Of a stretch of DNA of 64,000 bases, positions 54,325 through 64,000 are shown piece by piece. The DNA is taken from assembly GCA_944320015.1 (NCBI GenBank), contig CALUFO010000003.1, positions 98,114 to 162,113 of the forward strand, given 5' to 3'. The notes beneath the pieces were generated by a model. That model was not told where the DNA came from. It did no database searches and was given only the letters and a program-made list of their open reading frames with translations. Position numbers and translations under genes: made by a program. Every line of letters begins with the position of its first letter. Position 1 is the stretch's first letter. This DNA comes from an uncultured Barnesiella sp. GTDB taxonomy: Bacteria > Bacteroidota > Bacteroidia > Bacteroidales > Barnesiellaceae.

Positions 54325-56058
54325 ATGAATATTCTCGATCTAAGCGAACAAGAGATAATTCGTCGAAACAGTCTCGACGAAATGCGCAAATTGGGTATCG
54401 ACCCCTATCCTGCCGCCGAATATCCGGTAACCGGTTATGCACAAGAGATAAAAGACAATTTTGTCGACGGCGCCGAAGAACCCCGCCAAGTTTCCATTGC
54501 GGGCCGCATCATGAGCCGGCGCATCATGGGCAAAGCCTCGTTTATCGAGTTGAAAGACTCGACTGGCCGTATCCAAGTCTATATCTCGCGCGACGATCTC
54601 TGCCCCGGCGAGGACAAAGAGTTGTACAACACGGTATTCAAAAAACTGCTCGACATCGGCGACTTCATTGGGATTCGCGGTTTTGTGTTCCGCACCCAAA
54701 TGGGCGAAATCACCGTCCATGCTCAGGAAATGACCGTGCTGGCCAAGTCGATACGTCCCCTGCCCATCGTGAAGATGAAAGACGGCGTAGCCTACGACGC
54801 CTTTGAAGATCCCGAGTTGCGTTACCGCCAGCGCTACGTCGATTTGGTAGTAAACGAAGGGGTGAAAGATATTTTCGTAAAACGCAACAAGGTATATACC
54901 TCGATGCGCGAGTACTTCAACGCCCGGGGCTATATGGAAGTAGAGACCCCTATCTTGCAGTCGATTCCCGGCGGCGCCGCCGCACGTCCCTTCATCACGC
55001 ACCACAACGCGCTCGACATTCCGCTTTACCTGCGCATTGCCGACGAGTTGTACCTCAAACGCCTGATCGTAGGCGGCTTTGAAGGAGTCTACGAGTTCTC
55101 AAAAAACTTCCGCAACGAAGGCATGGACCGCACCCACAATCCCGAGTTCACCTGTATGGAAATTTATGTCTCCTACAAGGACTACAACTGGATGATGGAT
55201 TTCACCGAGAAGATGCTCGAGAAGATTTGCCTCGATGTAAACGGCACGACCGACGTGAAAGTGGGCGACAACATCATCAGCTTCAAAACACCATTCAAGC
55301 GCATCACCATGATCGACGCCATCAAGGAACATACCGGCATCGACATCAACGGCATGAACGAAGAACAACTGCGCGACGTGTGCAAACAGATCGGCGTGGA
55401 AATCGACGAGACTATGGGCAAAGGCAAAATCATCGACGAGATATTCGGCGAAAAATGCGAAGGCCATTACATACAACCCACCTTCATCACCGACTACCCT
55501 ATCGAAATGTCGCCCCTCACCAAGCGCCACCGCGACAACCCCGAGCTGACCGAGCGCTTCGAGCTGATGGTCAACGGCAAAGAGCTGTGCAACGCCTACT
55601 CCGAGCTGAACGACCCCATCGACCAACGGTTGCGCTTCGAGGAACAATTGCGCCTGTCGGAGAAAGGCGACGACGAAGCCATGTTTATCGACAACGACTT
55701 TATCCGAGCCCTCGAATACGGCATGCCGCCCACATCGGGAATGGGTATCGGCATGGACCGGCTCGTTATGCTCATGACCGGGCAAACCGCCATACAAGAA
55801 GTGCTACTCTTCCCGCAAATGCGCCCCGAGAAAACTCAAAAACGAGATAACGAAGCGGCCTACACCGCGGTAAATATCCCGGCCGAATGGGTCGCACCCA
55901 TACAAAAAGCCGGCTACCTGACCGTGGCCGATATGGCCGAAGCCAATCCCAACAAACTGCACCAAGAAATCTGCGGTATCAACAAAAAATACAAACTCGA
56001 GCTACCCAACCCTTCGGTCGACGACGTAAAAAATTGGGTGGAAAATGCCAAACAATAA
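54325..56058 (+). CDS. lysS: Lysine--tRNA ligase, class II
   Basis: 577-residue class II lysyl-tRNA synthetase. N-terminal OB-fold anticodon domain (about 60-170: [23 protein letters not shown]), motif 2 [14 protein letters not shown] near 262 and motif 3 [12 protein letters not shown] near 480. It has a C-terminal extension of about 70 residues ([21 protein letters not shown]...) beyond the core synthetase, as in other Bacteroidales. Start ATG at 54325 by family start and promoter position. First gene of the lysS-gpsA-pgi run. Confidence 0.97.
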   Translation: MNILDLSEQEIIRRNSLDEMRKLGIDPYPAAEYPVTGYAQEIKDNFVDGAEEPRQVSIAGRIMSRRIMGKASFIELKDSTGRIQVYISRDDLCPGEDKELYNTVFKKLLDIGDFIGIRGFVFRTQMGEITVHAQEMTVLAKSIRPLPIVKMKDGVAYDAFEDPELRYRQRYVDLVVNEGVKDIFVKRNKVYTSMREYFNARGYMEVETPILQSIPGGAAARPFITHHNALDIPLYLRIADELYLKRLIVGGFEGVYEFSKNFRNEGMDRTHNPEFTCMEIYVSYKDYNWMMDFTEKMLEKICLDVNGTTDVKVGDNIISFKTPFKRITMIDAIKEHTGIDINGMNEEQLRDVCKQIGVEIDETMGKGKIIDEIFGEKCEGHYIQPTFITDYPIEMSPLTKRHRDNPELTERFELMVNGKELCNAYSELNDPIDQRLRFEEQLRLSEKGDDEAMFIDNDFIRALEYGMPPTSGMGIGMDRLVMLMTGQTAIQEVLLFPQMRPEKTQKRDNEAAYTAVNIPAEWVAPIQKAGYLTVADMAEANPNKLHQEICGINKKYKLELPNPSVDDVKNWVENAKQ

Positions 56059-57067
56059 TTCCTGCACGATGGCTGTCCCCGGCAAAATAGCAATTATGGG
56101 AGGCGGAAGTTGGGCCACCGCGTTGGCCAAGCTCGTCCTCAACAACGCCGACAATATCTTGTGGTACATGCGGCGCGACGACCGCATCGCCGATTTCAAA
56201 CAAACCGGACACAACCCCGTGTACCTGTCGGACATCACTTTCGACACCTCGCGCATCTATTTCAGTTCCGACATCAACGAGATCGCCGAGGCGGCCGACA
56301 CTCTTGTGCTGGTAACCCCGTCGCCCTACATGAAGTCACACTTGAAAAAACTCACGACCGACATCAGCGGGAAATTCGTCGTTACCGCCATCAAAGGCAT
56401 CGTCCCCGACGAGAACATGATCGTCACCGAGTATCTGAAAGAGTTCTACCATGTACCGGACCCGAACTTGGCCGTCATCGGAGGCCCCTGCCACGCCGAA
56501 GAAGTAGCCCTCGAACGGCTATCCTACCTCACGATCGGCTGCAACGACATAGAAAAGGCCAACCGGCTGGCCGATACAATGACAAGCGCAAAACTGAAAA
56601 CCATCATCTCGACCGACGTAAAAGGCATCGAGTACTCGGCCGTGCTGAAAAACGTTTACGCCATCGCCGCCGGTATCTGCCACGGCATGAAAAGCGGCGA
56701 CAATTTCCAAGCCATGCTCATCTCCAACGCCTTGGCCGAGATGGGCCGCTTCCTGCAAGCAGTTTCGCCTTGCGAGAACCGCAACATCAGCGACTCGGTC
56801 TATCTGGGAGACCTGTTGGTGACCGCCTATTCCCGATTCAGCCGCAACCACAACTTCGGCTCCATGATCGGGCGAGGCTATTCGGTGAGCGCCGCCAAAA
56901 TGGAAATGGAGATGATTGCCGAAGGCTATTTCGGAACCAAGTGCATGTATGAAATAAATGAGCACTACCATGTGAACATGCCCATACTGCAATGTGTTTA
57001 CGATATACTATACCGTAAAGTATTGCCCCGGCACGCCATCGAGAGCATATACGATACATTTCTATAA
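56045..57067 (+). CDS. gpsA: Glycerol-3-phosphate dehydrogenase [NAD(P)+]
   Basis: 340-residue enzyme that makes sn-glycerol-3-phosphate for phospholipids from dihydroxyacetone phosphate. The NAD(P) motif is [10 protein letters not shown] (18-27), and the family segments [44 protein letters not shown] and [15 protein letters not shown] are present. The ATG at 56045 overlaps lysS by 14 bases and has GGTGGAA before it; the ATG at 56069 is a possible alternative. Confidence 0.96.
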   Translation: MPNNNSCTMAVPGKIAIMGGGSWATALAKLVLNNADNILWYMRRDDRIADFKQTGHNPVYLSDITFDTSRIYFSSDINEIAEAADTLVLVTPSPYMKSHLKKLTTDISGKFVVTAIKGIVPDENMIVTEYLKEFYHVPDPNLAVIGGPCHAEEVALERLSYLTIGCNDIEKANRLADTMTSAKLKTIISTDVKGIEYSAVLKNVYAIAAGICHGMKSGDNFQAMLISNALAEMGRFLQAVSPCENRNISDSVYLGDLLVTAYSRFSRNHNFGSMIGRGYSVSAAKMEMEMIAEGYFGTKCMYEINEHYHVNMPILQCVYDILYRKVLPRHAIESIYDTFL

Positions 57068-57088
57068 TAAAACTAATATAGTCTCACA

Positions 57089-58432
57089 ATGAAATCAATC
57101 GAACTGAACATCGAAAAAGCCTTGGGTACCGTATCCAAAAGCGAAGTCTTCGCCTTGGAAGACAAAGCAAAAAACGGCATTGAAATGCTGCACAAAGGAA
57201 CCGGAAAAGGAAATGACTTCTTAGGGTGGCTGCACCTCCCTTCCGAAATAACCGAGGCTCATCTGGCCGACCTCGAAGCCGCCGCGAAACAACTGAAAGA
57301 CCGCTGCGAAGTCGTAGTCGTTATCGGCATCGGCGGGAGCTACCTCGGAGCGAAAGCCGTCATCGAGGCATTATCCGACTCCTTTGAATTCCTCCGCCAC
57401 GAGCATAAAAATCCCATTATCCTCTTTGCCGGCCAAAACATCGGCGAAGACTACCTTTTTGAGCTTCAATCGCTCTTGAAAGACAAAGCGTTCGGTATCG
57501 TCGTCATCTCGAAATCGGGAACCACGACCGAACCCGCTATCGCTTTCCGCCTGCTCAAAGAACAACTCGAAGCGCAAGTAGGCAAAGAGGAAGCCAAACA
57601 CCGTATCGTAGCGATCACCGACGCAAAAAAAGGCGCCCTGCGCAAATTGGCCGACACCGAAGGCTACAAAACCTTTGTCATCGCCGACAACGTAGGAGGA
57701 CGATTCTCGGTGCTCACCCCCGTAGGACTGTTGCCCATCGCCATAGCCGGGTTCGACATCAGAGCCTTGGTTGCCGGCGCCATAGCCATGGAAAAAGCCT
57801 GCGGTGAAAACATTCCGTTCGCCGAGAACCCCGCGGCTATCTACGCCGCTACCCGCAACGCCCTCTACCAAAGCGGTAAAAAAATCGAAATCCTCGTCAA
57901 CTTCAACCCCAAACTCCACTTCTTCTCGGAGTGGTGGAAACAACTCTACGGCGAGAGCGAAGGAAAAGAAAACCTCGGTATTTTCCCCGCGTCGGTCGAC
58001 TTCACCACCGACCTCCACTCGATGGGGCAATGGATTCAAGAAGGCGAAAGAAGCATCTTCGAAACCGTCATTTCGGTAGCCGAGATGAAACACTCCGTAA
58101 CCATACCCGCCGATAAAGAAAATCTCGACGGGCTCAACTACCTCGCCGGAAAACGGGTCGACGAAGTAAACAAAATGGCCGAGCTCGGCACGCAAATCGC
58201 CCATGTCGACGGCGGTGTGCCCAACCTCAAAATCGTAATCCCCGAACTCTCCGAAAACTACTTGGGACAACTCATCTACTTCTTTGAAAAAGCCTGCGGT
58301 ATAAGCGGCTACATCTTGGGAGTGAACCCCTTCAACCAACCGGGCGTAGAAGCCTACAAACGCAACATGTTCGCCCTGCTCAACAAACCCGGATACGAAG
58401 AGGAGAGCAAAGCCATACAAGCTCGCATCTAA
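57089..58432 (+). CDS. pgi: Glucose-6-phosphate isomerase
   Basis: 447-residue isomerase of glucose-6-phosphate and fructose-6-phosphate. Visible marks are [14 protein letters not shown] near 77-90, [14 protein letters not shown] near 140, the second sugar-phosphate region [20 protein letters not shown] near 205 and the TDLHSMGQW helix near 312. Length is the shorter bacterial type. It is 21 bases after gpsA, in the same run, and is followed by a strong terminator. Confidence 0.97.
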   Translation: MKSIELNIEKALGTVSKSEVFALEDKAKNGIEMLHKGTGKGNDFLGWLHLPSEITEAHLADLEAAAKQLKDRCEVVVVIGIGGSYLGAKAVIEALSDSFEFLRHEHKNPIILFAGQNIGEDYLFELQSLLKDKAFGIVVISKSGTTTEPAIAFRLLKEQLEAQVGKEEAKHRIVAITDAKKGALRKLADTEGYKTFVIADNVGGRFSVLTPVGLLPIAIAGFDIRALVAGAIAMEKACGENIPFAENPAAIYAATRNALYQSGKKIEILVNFNPKLHFFSEWWKQLYGESEGKENLGIFPASVDFTTDLHSMGQWIQEGERSIFETVISVAEMKHSVTIPADKENLDGLNYLAGKRVDEVNKMAELGTQIAHVDGGVPNLKIVIPELSENYLGQLIYFFEKACGISGYILGVNPFNQPGVEAYKRNMFALLNKPGYEEESKAIQARI

Positions 58433-58453
58433 TCCCCCTCGTCGATACACAAG

Positions 58454-58494
58454 AGACGGCTTGCCACCACCTCAACGGCAAGCCGTCTTTTTTT
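58454..58494 (+). terminator. Terminator of the lysS-gpsA-pgi run
   Basis: AGACGGCTTGCC, 11-base loop, GGCAAGCCGTCT, then a run of seven T. It starts 21 bases past the pgi stop. Confidence 0.9.
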
Positions 58495-58562
58495 ATCTCG
58501 AAAAAAAAACTATTTTTTCAATATATTTATTACCTTTATCCCCGTATTAAACAACACCTTAA

Positions 58563-60410
58563 ATGATGAAAAAATTAATTACGCTCTTTTTATCGCTATG
58601 CGGCATCTCAACGTCCTACGCCGTACTCCAATCGCCCGTGGCGCTCCCGGCGACCGATGTCACCGACAACTCCTTCACCGCCAATTGGCAGCCGGTAGAG
58701 AACGCTTCGAGCTACATACTCAACGTTTTCTCGTATAAAATGACCGACTCGGGTACCGAAAAAGCAACCTTGACCGAAAGTTTCGAAGGTCTGGTGCCCC
58801 TATCCTCCACCTCAAAACGAAACAAATACATCGATTTCGAAAATTCGGAGCTCCCCGAAGGGTGGACTCTCGCCGTAACCAGCGGCTCGGTGCGCCAACT
58901 CTACACCGCCAGTGTCGCCAACGACCTCACCTCGATTCATTCGGGAGAAATCGCCCTCGCGTTCGACGCCGAAGGCGACTCTATCGTTACACCGTTGCTC
59001 TCGGCGCCGGCCTCGAAACTCTCGTTTTGGATAAAAAACGCCAATGGCAACGGCTCCGTCTCGGTTTACGCATTCGACGGAACCCGCTGGGAACCGATCG
59101 GACAAGTCGAAACCGTCTATTATACCAACGGCGGCACCGTGGAATACACCAACGAAATTCCCGTGGGGTGTATCCAATTTAAACTCATTTACACCGACAA
59201 CTCCCCCGAAATGAATAGCCCCACGGCTATCGACGACATCAGCATCACCTATGGCGGAGAGGTAAAAACCCGTGATTACCTCGTTTCCGAAAAATCAATC
59301 ACCGCAACCTCCGAGCCCGTCTCTGGACTGACCCCCGACACCGACTACTTCTATACCGTCAAAAGCACCGACGGCAACGAGACATCGCTCGAATCGAATA
59401 TTGTCGACGTATTCGCATTTGCCGGAGAACTCAAAAAGCCCGAGCTTAAAGACTTCACCGACATTGAACCCGGACAATACACCGCCAACTGGAACTCGGT
59501 TGTCGGCGCCGACGGATATGCACTCTACAACGTCTACACCCACATTGCACAACAAAACGAGCCTGCCAAAGTCGTCCTCTATGAGAACTTCGACGCCTTC
59601 ACCGGCGGAACCATCGACCTCCCCGTTGACGACATAGGCACCACCAACTACGACGAATACACCACTGTGCCCAACTGGAAAGCCGTCTTTGGCTGCTGGA
59701 CCGACGGTATGCTCGGCGGCATCAGCGTCACTACCCCCGAAATCTCCATGAGCAACACCAACGGATTCACAATAAAAGCCCGCATCTATGGAGCCAAAGG
59801 CGACAAGATAAATTTCAATAACTTGGGAAACTCCGAAAAGGAAATGCGAATCCTCACCAAGGAAGGATATAACGACATCACCATAACATTCGGCCAAAAC
59901 AGCGAGATCACTCAAATCGAAATCTATTTCCAGCAAAACGACTACATGAAAGAAATGTATATCGATGAGTTTACCATCACACAAGACCTCGCACAAGGCG
60001 ACCAGTTCAGCTACGACTACGATTACCTCCTTGTCGAAGGCCGACGCACCAATAGCTACACCTTCACCGAATTGCCACAGGCTTGGGGCGACCAGTTTGC
60101 ATTCCGCATGAGCGCCTACGCCATCGCCGACAACAAAGCCTATCAATCCGAATGGACCGAATTGACCAATGTCCCCATTTCGGCCGGAATCTCCTCGACA
60201 ACCCTCGATGAAAACGGTGTAAAAATAATCTCCGCCCCCGGTCATACCGTCATACGGTTGTCCCAAGCCCAAGAGATTAACATATACGATCTGCAAGGAC
60301 GCATCGTTTGGCAACAACAAGGCGAGGAAGGCGACAACACCGTCACGCTGAACCCGGGTCTATACCTGTTGCGTTGTGGCAACTACTGTGCCAAATTCGT
60401 AAGCCGGTAA
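58563..60410 (+). CDS. Exported fibronectin-III/choice-of-anchor-J-like protein with type IX-like tail
   Basis: 615-residue exported protein (signal peptide residues 1-20, ISTSYA). Two fibronectin-III-type units (ATDVTDNSFTANWQPVENASSYIL at about 30; YTANWNSVVGADGYALYN at about 310) alternate with two jelly-roll-like parts of choice-of-anchor J type (DFENSELPEGWTL; TVPNWKAVFGCWTDG). The last 45 residues (EINIYDLQGRIVWQQQ...GLYLLRCGNYCAKFVSR) resemble a type IX sorting tail, ending in a basic residue. Probably surface-associated or adhesive; exact role unknown. The second Met at 58566 is an equal start. Confidence 0.8.
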   Translation: MMKKLITLFLSLCGISTSYAVLQSPVALPATDVTDNSFTANWQPVENASSYILNVFSYKMTDSGTEKATLTESFEGLVPLSSTSKRNKYIDFENSELPEGWTLAVTSGSVRQLYTASVANDLTSIHSGEIALAFDAEGDSIVTPLLSAPASKLSFWIKNANGNGSVSVYAFDGTRWEPIGQVETVYYTNGGTVEYTNEIPVGCIQFKLIYTDNSPEMNSPTAIDDISITYGGEVKTRDYLVSEKSITATSEPVSGLTPDTDYFYTVKSTDGNETSLESNIVDVFAFAGELKKPELKDFTDIEPGQYTANWNSVVGADGYALYNVYTHIAQQNEPAKVVLYENFDAFTGGTIDLPVDDIGTTNYDEYTTVPNWKAVFGCWTDGMLGGISVTTPEISMSNTNGFTIKARIYGAKGDKINFNNLGNSEKEMRILTKEGYNDITITFGQNSEITQIEIYFQQNDYMKEMYIDEFTITQDLAQGDQFSYDYDYLLVEGRRTNSYTFTELPQAWGDQFAFRMSAYAIADNKAYQSEWTELTNVPISAGISSTTLDENGVKIISAPGHTVIRLSQAQEINIYDLQGRIVWQQQGEEGDNTVTLNPGLYLLRCGNYCAKFVSR

Positions 60411-60472
60411 CCCGTTTACAATCACCCGTCAGGGGCGATACATTCCCCAGCCGGGACCAATGAATACCAAAA

Positions 60473-60520
60473 ACATTGAGGCCATTTCTATCAAATAGAA
60501 ATGGCCTCAATGTTTTTTTT
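60473..60520 (+). terminator. Terminator of the fibronectin-like gene
   Basis: Perfect 18-bp stem ACATTGAGGCCATTTCTA, 5-base loop, then its complement, followed by eight T. The remaining bases up to 60697 hold no supported gene. Confidence 0.9.
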
Positions 60521-60697
60521 GATGACAAGCGTACGGCTCCGGAAACCCTTCGAATCGCCCGTTCCATCATCACAGGTTGCCATATATGATATCCCTTCTA
60601 CCGGCGGCAAAGAATGGCGGACGAAAAAATCGACTTGGGTATTGTCCCTTGGTTTTACACCCGCCTTAAAACATATATTTGAGAGAAAAACAAAGAA

Positions 60698-60731
60698 AAA
60701 GCACCGAAAATACATTGATTTTCAGTGCTTT
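60698..60731 (-). terminator. Terminator of the tRNA-Pro gene
   Basis: AAAGCAC...GTGCTTT with inner AAAAT/ATTTT pairing, followed on the minus strand by TTTCTTTG. It is 10 bases past the tRNA 3' end. Confidence 0.7.
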
Positions 60732-60740
60732 ATTACTCAG

Positions 60741-60816
60741 TCGGGGTGACAAGATTCGAACTTGCGACCACACGCCCCCCAGACGCGTACTCTAAACCGG
60801 GCTGAGCTACACCCCG
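60741..60816 (-). tRNA. tRNA-Pro (anticodon GGG)
   Basis: Read on the minus strand the 76-base gene begins CGGGGTGTAGCTCAG, has the anticodon loop CTGGGGG (anticodon GGG for CCC codons), the T arm GGTTCGAATC-type sequence CAAGTTCGAATCTTG, and ends CACCCCGA with discriminator A. The acceptor stem pairs fully (CGGGGTG with CACCCCG). CCA is not encoded. Anticodon stem pairing includes G-U pairs. Confidence 0.93.
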
Positions 60817-60830
60817 CTGATTTGGTGATG

Positions 60831-60861
60831 CAAAATTAGTTCATTTTTTTATACCTACAAA
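60831..60861 (-). promoter_or_regulatory. tRNA-Pro promoter
   Basis: Minus strand TTTG, 19 bases, TAATTTTG (box at 60831-60838), 14 bases before the tRNA 5' end. Fits the Bacteroidetes consensus. Confidence 0.65.
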
Positions 60862-60932
60862 ATTTTGAAGCATTTTTTTCTTCTGTTTTTTTACCTCGCT
60901 TTTCTAATCGCCTGTCCAAGAAGCGATAAAGA

Positions 60933-61991
60933 TTACAATTTGAAAAGGTCGCGGTAGAGGTCAAAGGCCACAAATACCTGTTCCTTATCGACATGTTGGT
61001 CAATAACCGGAGCCCCTATCGCTTTGAGGAGCGTAAAATTAATGTGCCCGGCTTCGTTTTTCTTGTCGTGCGTCATCAACTCATAAAGGGTTTCGTAGTC
61101 TTTGCAGGTAAACGGGAAAGCGCCGTAGTGCCGATAGATGTAAGCGGCGAGTTGGGTAATCGTTTCAGACGGGAATTTGAGGTAGTGATGCGACAGCAGC
61201 AACTCGCACACTGTCCCCCATGCCACGGCATACCCGTGCGGGACAGGTCTCTCCTGCCGATGAGACAGGCTTTCGAACGCGTGGCCGACAGTATGCCCCA
61301 AGTTCAACGCTTTCCGTATGCCTTTTTCAAAAGGGTCTTCGGCCACGATACGCTGTTTTACCTGTACCGATTCTTTGAGCAAGACGAGCAATCGGTCCCA
61401 ATCGGGAGCCGACAAGTCGAAATCGAGCAACGAGCGATAGGTCTCGGCATTGTCGATGAGCGCATGCTTCAACATCTCGGCATACCCCGAGAGGAGTTCT
61501 TCATGAGGAAGCGTGTGCAAAAACCGGGTGGAAACAACGACCGCGTCGGCGGGGCAGAAAGCCCCTATCTCGTTTTTCAGGCCGTTGAAGTTGACACCGG
61601 TCTTTCCTCCTACGGCGGCGTCGACGGCACCGAGCAGGCTGGTAGGAATGTTTATAAAACGTATGCCCCGTTTGAAACAAGCCGCCGCAAAACCGCCCAA
61701 ATCGGTCACCATTCCGCCTCCGAGATTGAGCATGAGCGATTTACGGGTAGCGCCGTGTTGACTCAACTCGGCCCATACCGAAGCAAGGGTTTGCAGCGTT
61801 TTGTGAGTATCGCCGGCATCGATAACGATGACCCGGGCCGAAGGCGGGAGCGATTCGACGATATGTGGGAACGACATTTCCCGCGTGTGGGTGTCGCAAA
61901 GGACAAACAGCGTGTCAAATGCGATACCCCCGATGAGCTCGGCGAGAGCCCGTCCGGGATCGGACGTGAATATGATTCTTTGCGACTCCAT
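60933..61991 (-). CDS. aroB: 3-dehydroquinate synthase
   Basis: 352-residue NAD-dependent, zinc-containing enzyme of the shikimate pathway, which cyclises DAHP to 3-dehydroquinate. Clear marks are LGGGMVTDLGGFAAACFKRGI (near 90), the GKTGVNFNGLKNEIGAF stretch (near 130), SGYAEMLKHALI and NLGHTVGHAFE (near 225, metal His). Length is normal for the shorter type. It begins 11 bases after the HAD-family gene, so they probably share a transcript. Confidence 0.95.
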   Translation of the reverse strand: MESQRIIFTSDPGRALAELIGGIAFDTLFVLCDTHTREMSFPHIVESLPPSARVIVIDAGDTHKTLQTLASVWAELSQHGATRKSLMLNLGGGMVTDLGGFAAACFKRGIRFINIPTSLLGAVDAAVGGKTGVNFNGLKNEIGAFCPADAVVVSTRFLHTLPHEELLSGYAEMLKHALIDNAETYRSLLDFDLSAPDWDRLLVLLKESVQVKQRIVAEDPFEKGIRKALNLGHTVGHAFESLSHRQERPVPHGYAVAWGTVCELLLSHHYLKFPSETITQLAAYIYRHYGAFPFTCKDYETLYELMTHDKKNEAGHINFTLLKAIGAPVIDQHVDKEQVFVAFDLYRDLFKL

Positions 61992-62002
61992 ACAAATAGG
62001 GG

Positions 62003-62743
62003 TTATCGGGTGGTTCTAAGCGCTTTTATCAACTCATCGACATGGTCGGCAAAATCGGGCATAGAGGGGAATACCATATCGGCTCCGGCATCGAAAAGGG
62101 CTTGTGCCGGGATAGGCCCGGTGTTGACCGCCACGGTGAATACTTGCGCCGCCGTCCCCGACACGACACCCAACGGGGCATTCTCGATAACGATAGCTTC
62201 GCTTGCATCGACTCCGGCTTTGGAGAGCCCCATTAAATAAGGTTCGGGACTGGGTTTTCCCTCTTTGACATCATAGGCCGTCACCTTGTACTCCGGCTTG
62301 AATACACCGGGATAATCAATATCGAGACGGTCGAGCAGCGAACCTTGTCCCGAACCGGTGACCAATACAGGGCGTATGCCGTTTTCGATAAGCCGCTGCA
62401 ACATGCGATCGGCTCCCGGCATGGGAACAATCGTAGCCAGCTCGTTGAAATATTTCTCTTTGACGGCATAAATTTCGGCACACTCCTCGTCCGACAATTG
62501 CCGGTTGAAATGCTTGTCAAATAAGAATTTAAGAGTACTGGCGCCGGTTCGGCCTTCATACAGGTAAAATTCTTCTTTGGTACATTTGATTCCCATAGGG
62601 ACAAGGGTGCGATACCACGCCTCGACATGATTTTTCATCGAGTCGTAGAGCACGCCGTCCATATCGACAAGAGCGGCTTTGGGGTTTACACACGGTATAT
62701 CGTGTCTCGAAAGGTAGTTTTTAATAGCTGTATATTCCACCAT
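62003..62743 (-). CDS. HAD-superfamily phosphatase (beta-phosphoglucomutase-like)
   Basis: 246-residue HAD hydrolase. Motif I is D27-M-D29 (VDMDGVLYDSM, catalytic Asp), motif II VLVTGSG near 130, motif III Lys in KEGKPSPEPYL and motif IV ENAPLGVVSGTAA. The cap helices (about 40-110) place it near beta-phosphoglucomutase and sugar-phosphate phosphatases. Substrate unknown. A TACATTTG box (minus strand, 62765-62772) lies 22 bases before the start; it leads the unit that continues into aroB. Confidence 0.9.
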   Translation of the reverse strand: MVEYTAIKNYLSRHDIPCVNPKAALVDMDGVLYDSMKNHVEAWYRTLVPMGIKCTKEEFYLYEGRTGASTLKFLFDKHFNRQLSDEECAEIYAVKEKYFNELATIVPMPGADRMLQRLIENGIRPVLVTGSGQGSLLDRLDIDYPGVFKPEYKVTAYDVKEGKPSPEPYLMGLSKAGVDASEAIVIENAPLGVVSGTAAQVFTVAVNTGPIPAQALFDAGADMVFPSMPDFADHVDELIKALRTTR

Positions 62744-62764
62744 ACTACGATGTTTATTTTTTTA

Positions 62765-62796
62765 CAAATGTAGAGATTTTGGGGTAATCTGCCAAG
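62765..62796 (-). promoter_or_regulatory. Promoter of the HAD-aroB unit
   Basis: TACATTTG (62765-62772) with a CTTG-type -33 element 20 bases further up, on the minus strand. The -33 has one change from TTTG. Confidence 0.5.
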
Positions 62797-62976
62797 TGAA
62801 GCCGGTTAAAGCACCTATTCTACGCTCGCTTATTACGGGAAACGGTATTCAGTACGGAAGCCCAAACCTTTCGGCAAATGAGCTGGGCATCGTTTGCAGA
62901 GCGTGAACGATACGTTATTTTTACATAAAAAAAGAAGTTGCGCAGGTTTTACCCAACATATTTTAAGGGTTTATAT

Positions 62977-62984
62977 TATCTTTG
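62977..62984 (+). promoter_or_regulatory. -7 box of the 63085 lipoprotein gene
   Basis: TATCTTTG, about 100 bases before the chosen start. The 62938 start of the longer frame would lie upstream of it. Confidence 0.45.
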
Positions 62985-63084
62985 CGAAGCAAAACAAAGC
63001 GCTGTCGCTCATCGCAAAAAGGGGCGAAATGGAATGGCGAACTTTGTTTTCGGTCGATTTTCGAAACTGATAATTATTGAGGAT

Positions 63085-63876
63085 ATGAAAAAAGTATGGT
63101 CAAAGTGGATTCCGACCTGTGCGATGGGCTTCGTTTTGTGTGCCTGCGGAGGCGGAGTAGCCGATGGCGATTATGCCGGAGCGTTTAAAGAATATGCGAA
63201 ATCGGAGTTGAAAGCGGGAACGTGGTCTTTGTCGGCCGACGAAAATCTCGCGCTGGAAAATATCGATTCTATCCAAGCCGAAACCCTTCATCAAGTGACC
63301 GTCGGCGACAGCCTTCGCATAGGGCGTCAAGAAGCTATCGATACCTATGTCTCTACCGAACAGCAATTGAAATACGAGATGGAACTGGCCGAGCACAATT
63401 GCAAGCTCGACGAGAACAGCCAGTATGCCCGCCGCGCCTACTACGAGCAAAAGCTGAGAGACGCCGTGCGCGCACATGGCAACGACCGCAACTATGCCTC
63501 GAAAATCGAAGGCTACAAACAGGCTATCGAACGTTTGCCCAAGAACCACGAGGCGTATGAGAAATTCGATAAAGACCGGGATTTCTCCTATATTCGGGTG
63601 TATGAGACCGCCAAGGCCGCATACGAACAATTTGTAGCTAAAAGCGTAGAGGATTATATCGGCTCATACGCTTCGCTCGTGCAATATGCCGACCGCGACA
63701 CGACCGAAGTGTTGGGGACTGTCGCCCGTGTGGACTTCGTTACGCCCGACGGCCACCAGTCGGCTGTCGTGTTGTTCAACGACAAACCCACTTTCGTAAA
63801 ATCGATTCTCACCGATACGCAAGCCATAGAAGAGGCCGAGCCGGAGGCCGATGCCGCAGAGTATGAAGCCGAATAA
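63085..63876 (+). CDS. Hypothetical lipoprotein
   Basis: 263-residue lipoprotein with an N-terminal signal ending in the lipobox LCAC, Cys at 21, then GGG. The mature part is helical and charged (ALENIDSIQAETLHQVTVGDSLRI, repeated Lys/Glu-rich helices to about 200), with a more hydrophobic C-terminal region (FVTPDGHQSAVVLFNDKPTFV) and an acidic tail EEAEPEADAAEYEAE. The ATG at 63085 is preferred over the frame opening at 62938 because it follows GAGGAT and gives a clean signal peptide. No domain recognised. Confidence 0.82.
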   Translation: MKKVWSKWIPTCAMGFVLCACGGGVADGDYAGAFKEYAKSELKAGTWSLSADENLALENIDSIQAETLHQVTVGDSLRIGRQEAIDTYVSTEQQLKYEMELAEHNCKLDENSQYARRAYYEQKLRDAVRAHGNDRNYASKIEGYKQAIERLPKNHEAYEKFDKDRDFSYIRVYETAKAAYEQFVAKSVEDYIGSYASLVQYADRDTTEVLGTVARVDFVTPDGHQSAVVLFNDKPTFVKSILTDTQAIEEAEPEADAAEYEAE

Positions 63877-63922
63877 ATAAATACATCGATAAAGGCCCCG
63901 CCAAGGCGGTGTCACGGCAAAC

Positions 63923-63960
63923 GAGAGGCCGACCCAAAAGAGATTTTGGGCGGTCTCTTT
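63923..63960 (+). terminator. Terminator of the last lipoprotein gene
   Basis: GAGAGGCCGACCCAAAA, 4-base loop, TTTTGGGCGGTCTC and then TTT, 46 bases past the stop. Confidence 0.75.
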
Positions 63961-63978
63961 GTTTTATTATAGAAAAAG

Positions 63979-64000
63979 ATGACCACATTACTTTTTACCG
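63979..64000 (+). CDS. Possible start of a further gene, cut by window end
   Basis: ATG at 63979 follows AGAAAAAG and opens MTTLLFT before the window ends. Too short to identify. Confidence 0.25.

Overview
The window reads as a chromosomal piece of a gut-type Bacteroidales bacterium. The evidence is a SusC/SusD polysaccharide utilisation locus driven by an ECF sigma/FecR pair, C-terminal tails that resemble type IX secretion sorting domains, many promoters of the Bacteroidetes form TAnnTTTG (some with an upstream TTTG), and housekeeping neighbours typical of the order (lysS-gpsA-pgi, typA, one-polypeptide pyruvate:ferredoxin oxidoreductase, glycogen-type GT4 plus GH57). I cannot name the genus from sequence alone. 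I saw no rRNA, CRISPR array, intact insertion sequence or complete prophage. One tRNA (Pro, GGG anticodon) is present.

Layout. 1-4650: end of a glycogen/alpha-glucan operon (GT4, GH57), a nucleoside phosphorylase, a small lipoprotein behind a tandem promoter-bearing repeat, and rpsO. 5046-9142: a compact reverse-strand cassette (SDR oxidoreductase, exported flavodoxin, exported alpha/beta hydrolase, SnoaL-like protein) divergent from an AraC regulator, with two 43-bp direct repeats in the shared control region; it looks like accessory cargo. 9584-12706: a membrane acyltransferase-like protein and typA. 13004-31434: one large reverse-strand PUL, read from the right as ECF sigma, FecR, SusC (with STN domain), SusD, GH92, GH97, a secreted beta-helix protein, two tandem GH101-like paralogues and an SGNH hydrolase. 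31645-33369: a dispersed repeat next to a hipBA-type module. 33632-45239: marC, a Crp/Fnr regulator, PFOR, a DUF4143 ATPase, an OmpA-type porin, transketolase and a sugar MFS permease. 45458-51012: YggS, DUF4494, nucleoside deaminase, EngB, RecR, a GT2 transferase, GNAT and YqgE. 51013-54249: a repeat-rich accessory stretch with a CDF exporter, an AT-rich exported protein and an orphan holin-like gene. 54325-64000: lysS-gpsA-pgi, a secreted fibronectin-like protein, tRNA-Pro, aroB with a HAD phosphatase, and a lipoprotein.

How it works together. The PUL is the main system: SusC/SusD bind and import a glycan, the STN domain of SusC passes a signal to FecR and the ECF sigma factor, and exported enzymes (alpha-mannosidase-type GH92, retaining-type GH97, two GH101-like enzymes, an esterase and a beta-helix protein) cut it. 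A host-type O-glycan or other alpha-linked glycan is a reasonable guess, but it is not proved by the sequence.

The least explained features are two repeat families. One is an about 84-bp tandem unit that carries a complete Bacteroidetes promoter (TTTG-N20-TATCTTTG). It is found in two places, each time pointing at a gene. The other is a 125-bp dispersed repeat, about 93 percent identical between its two copies.
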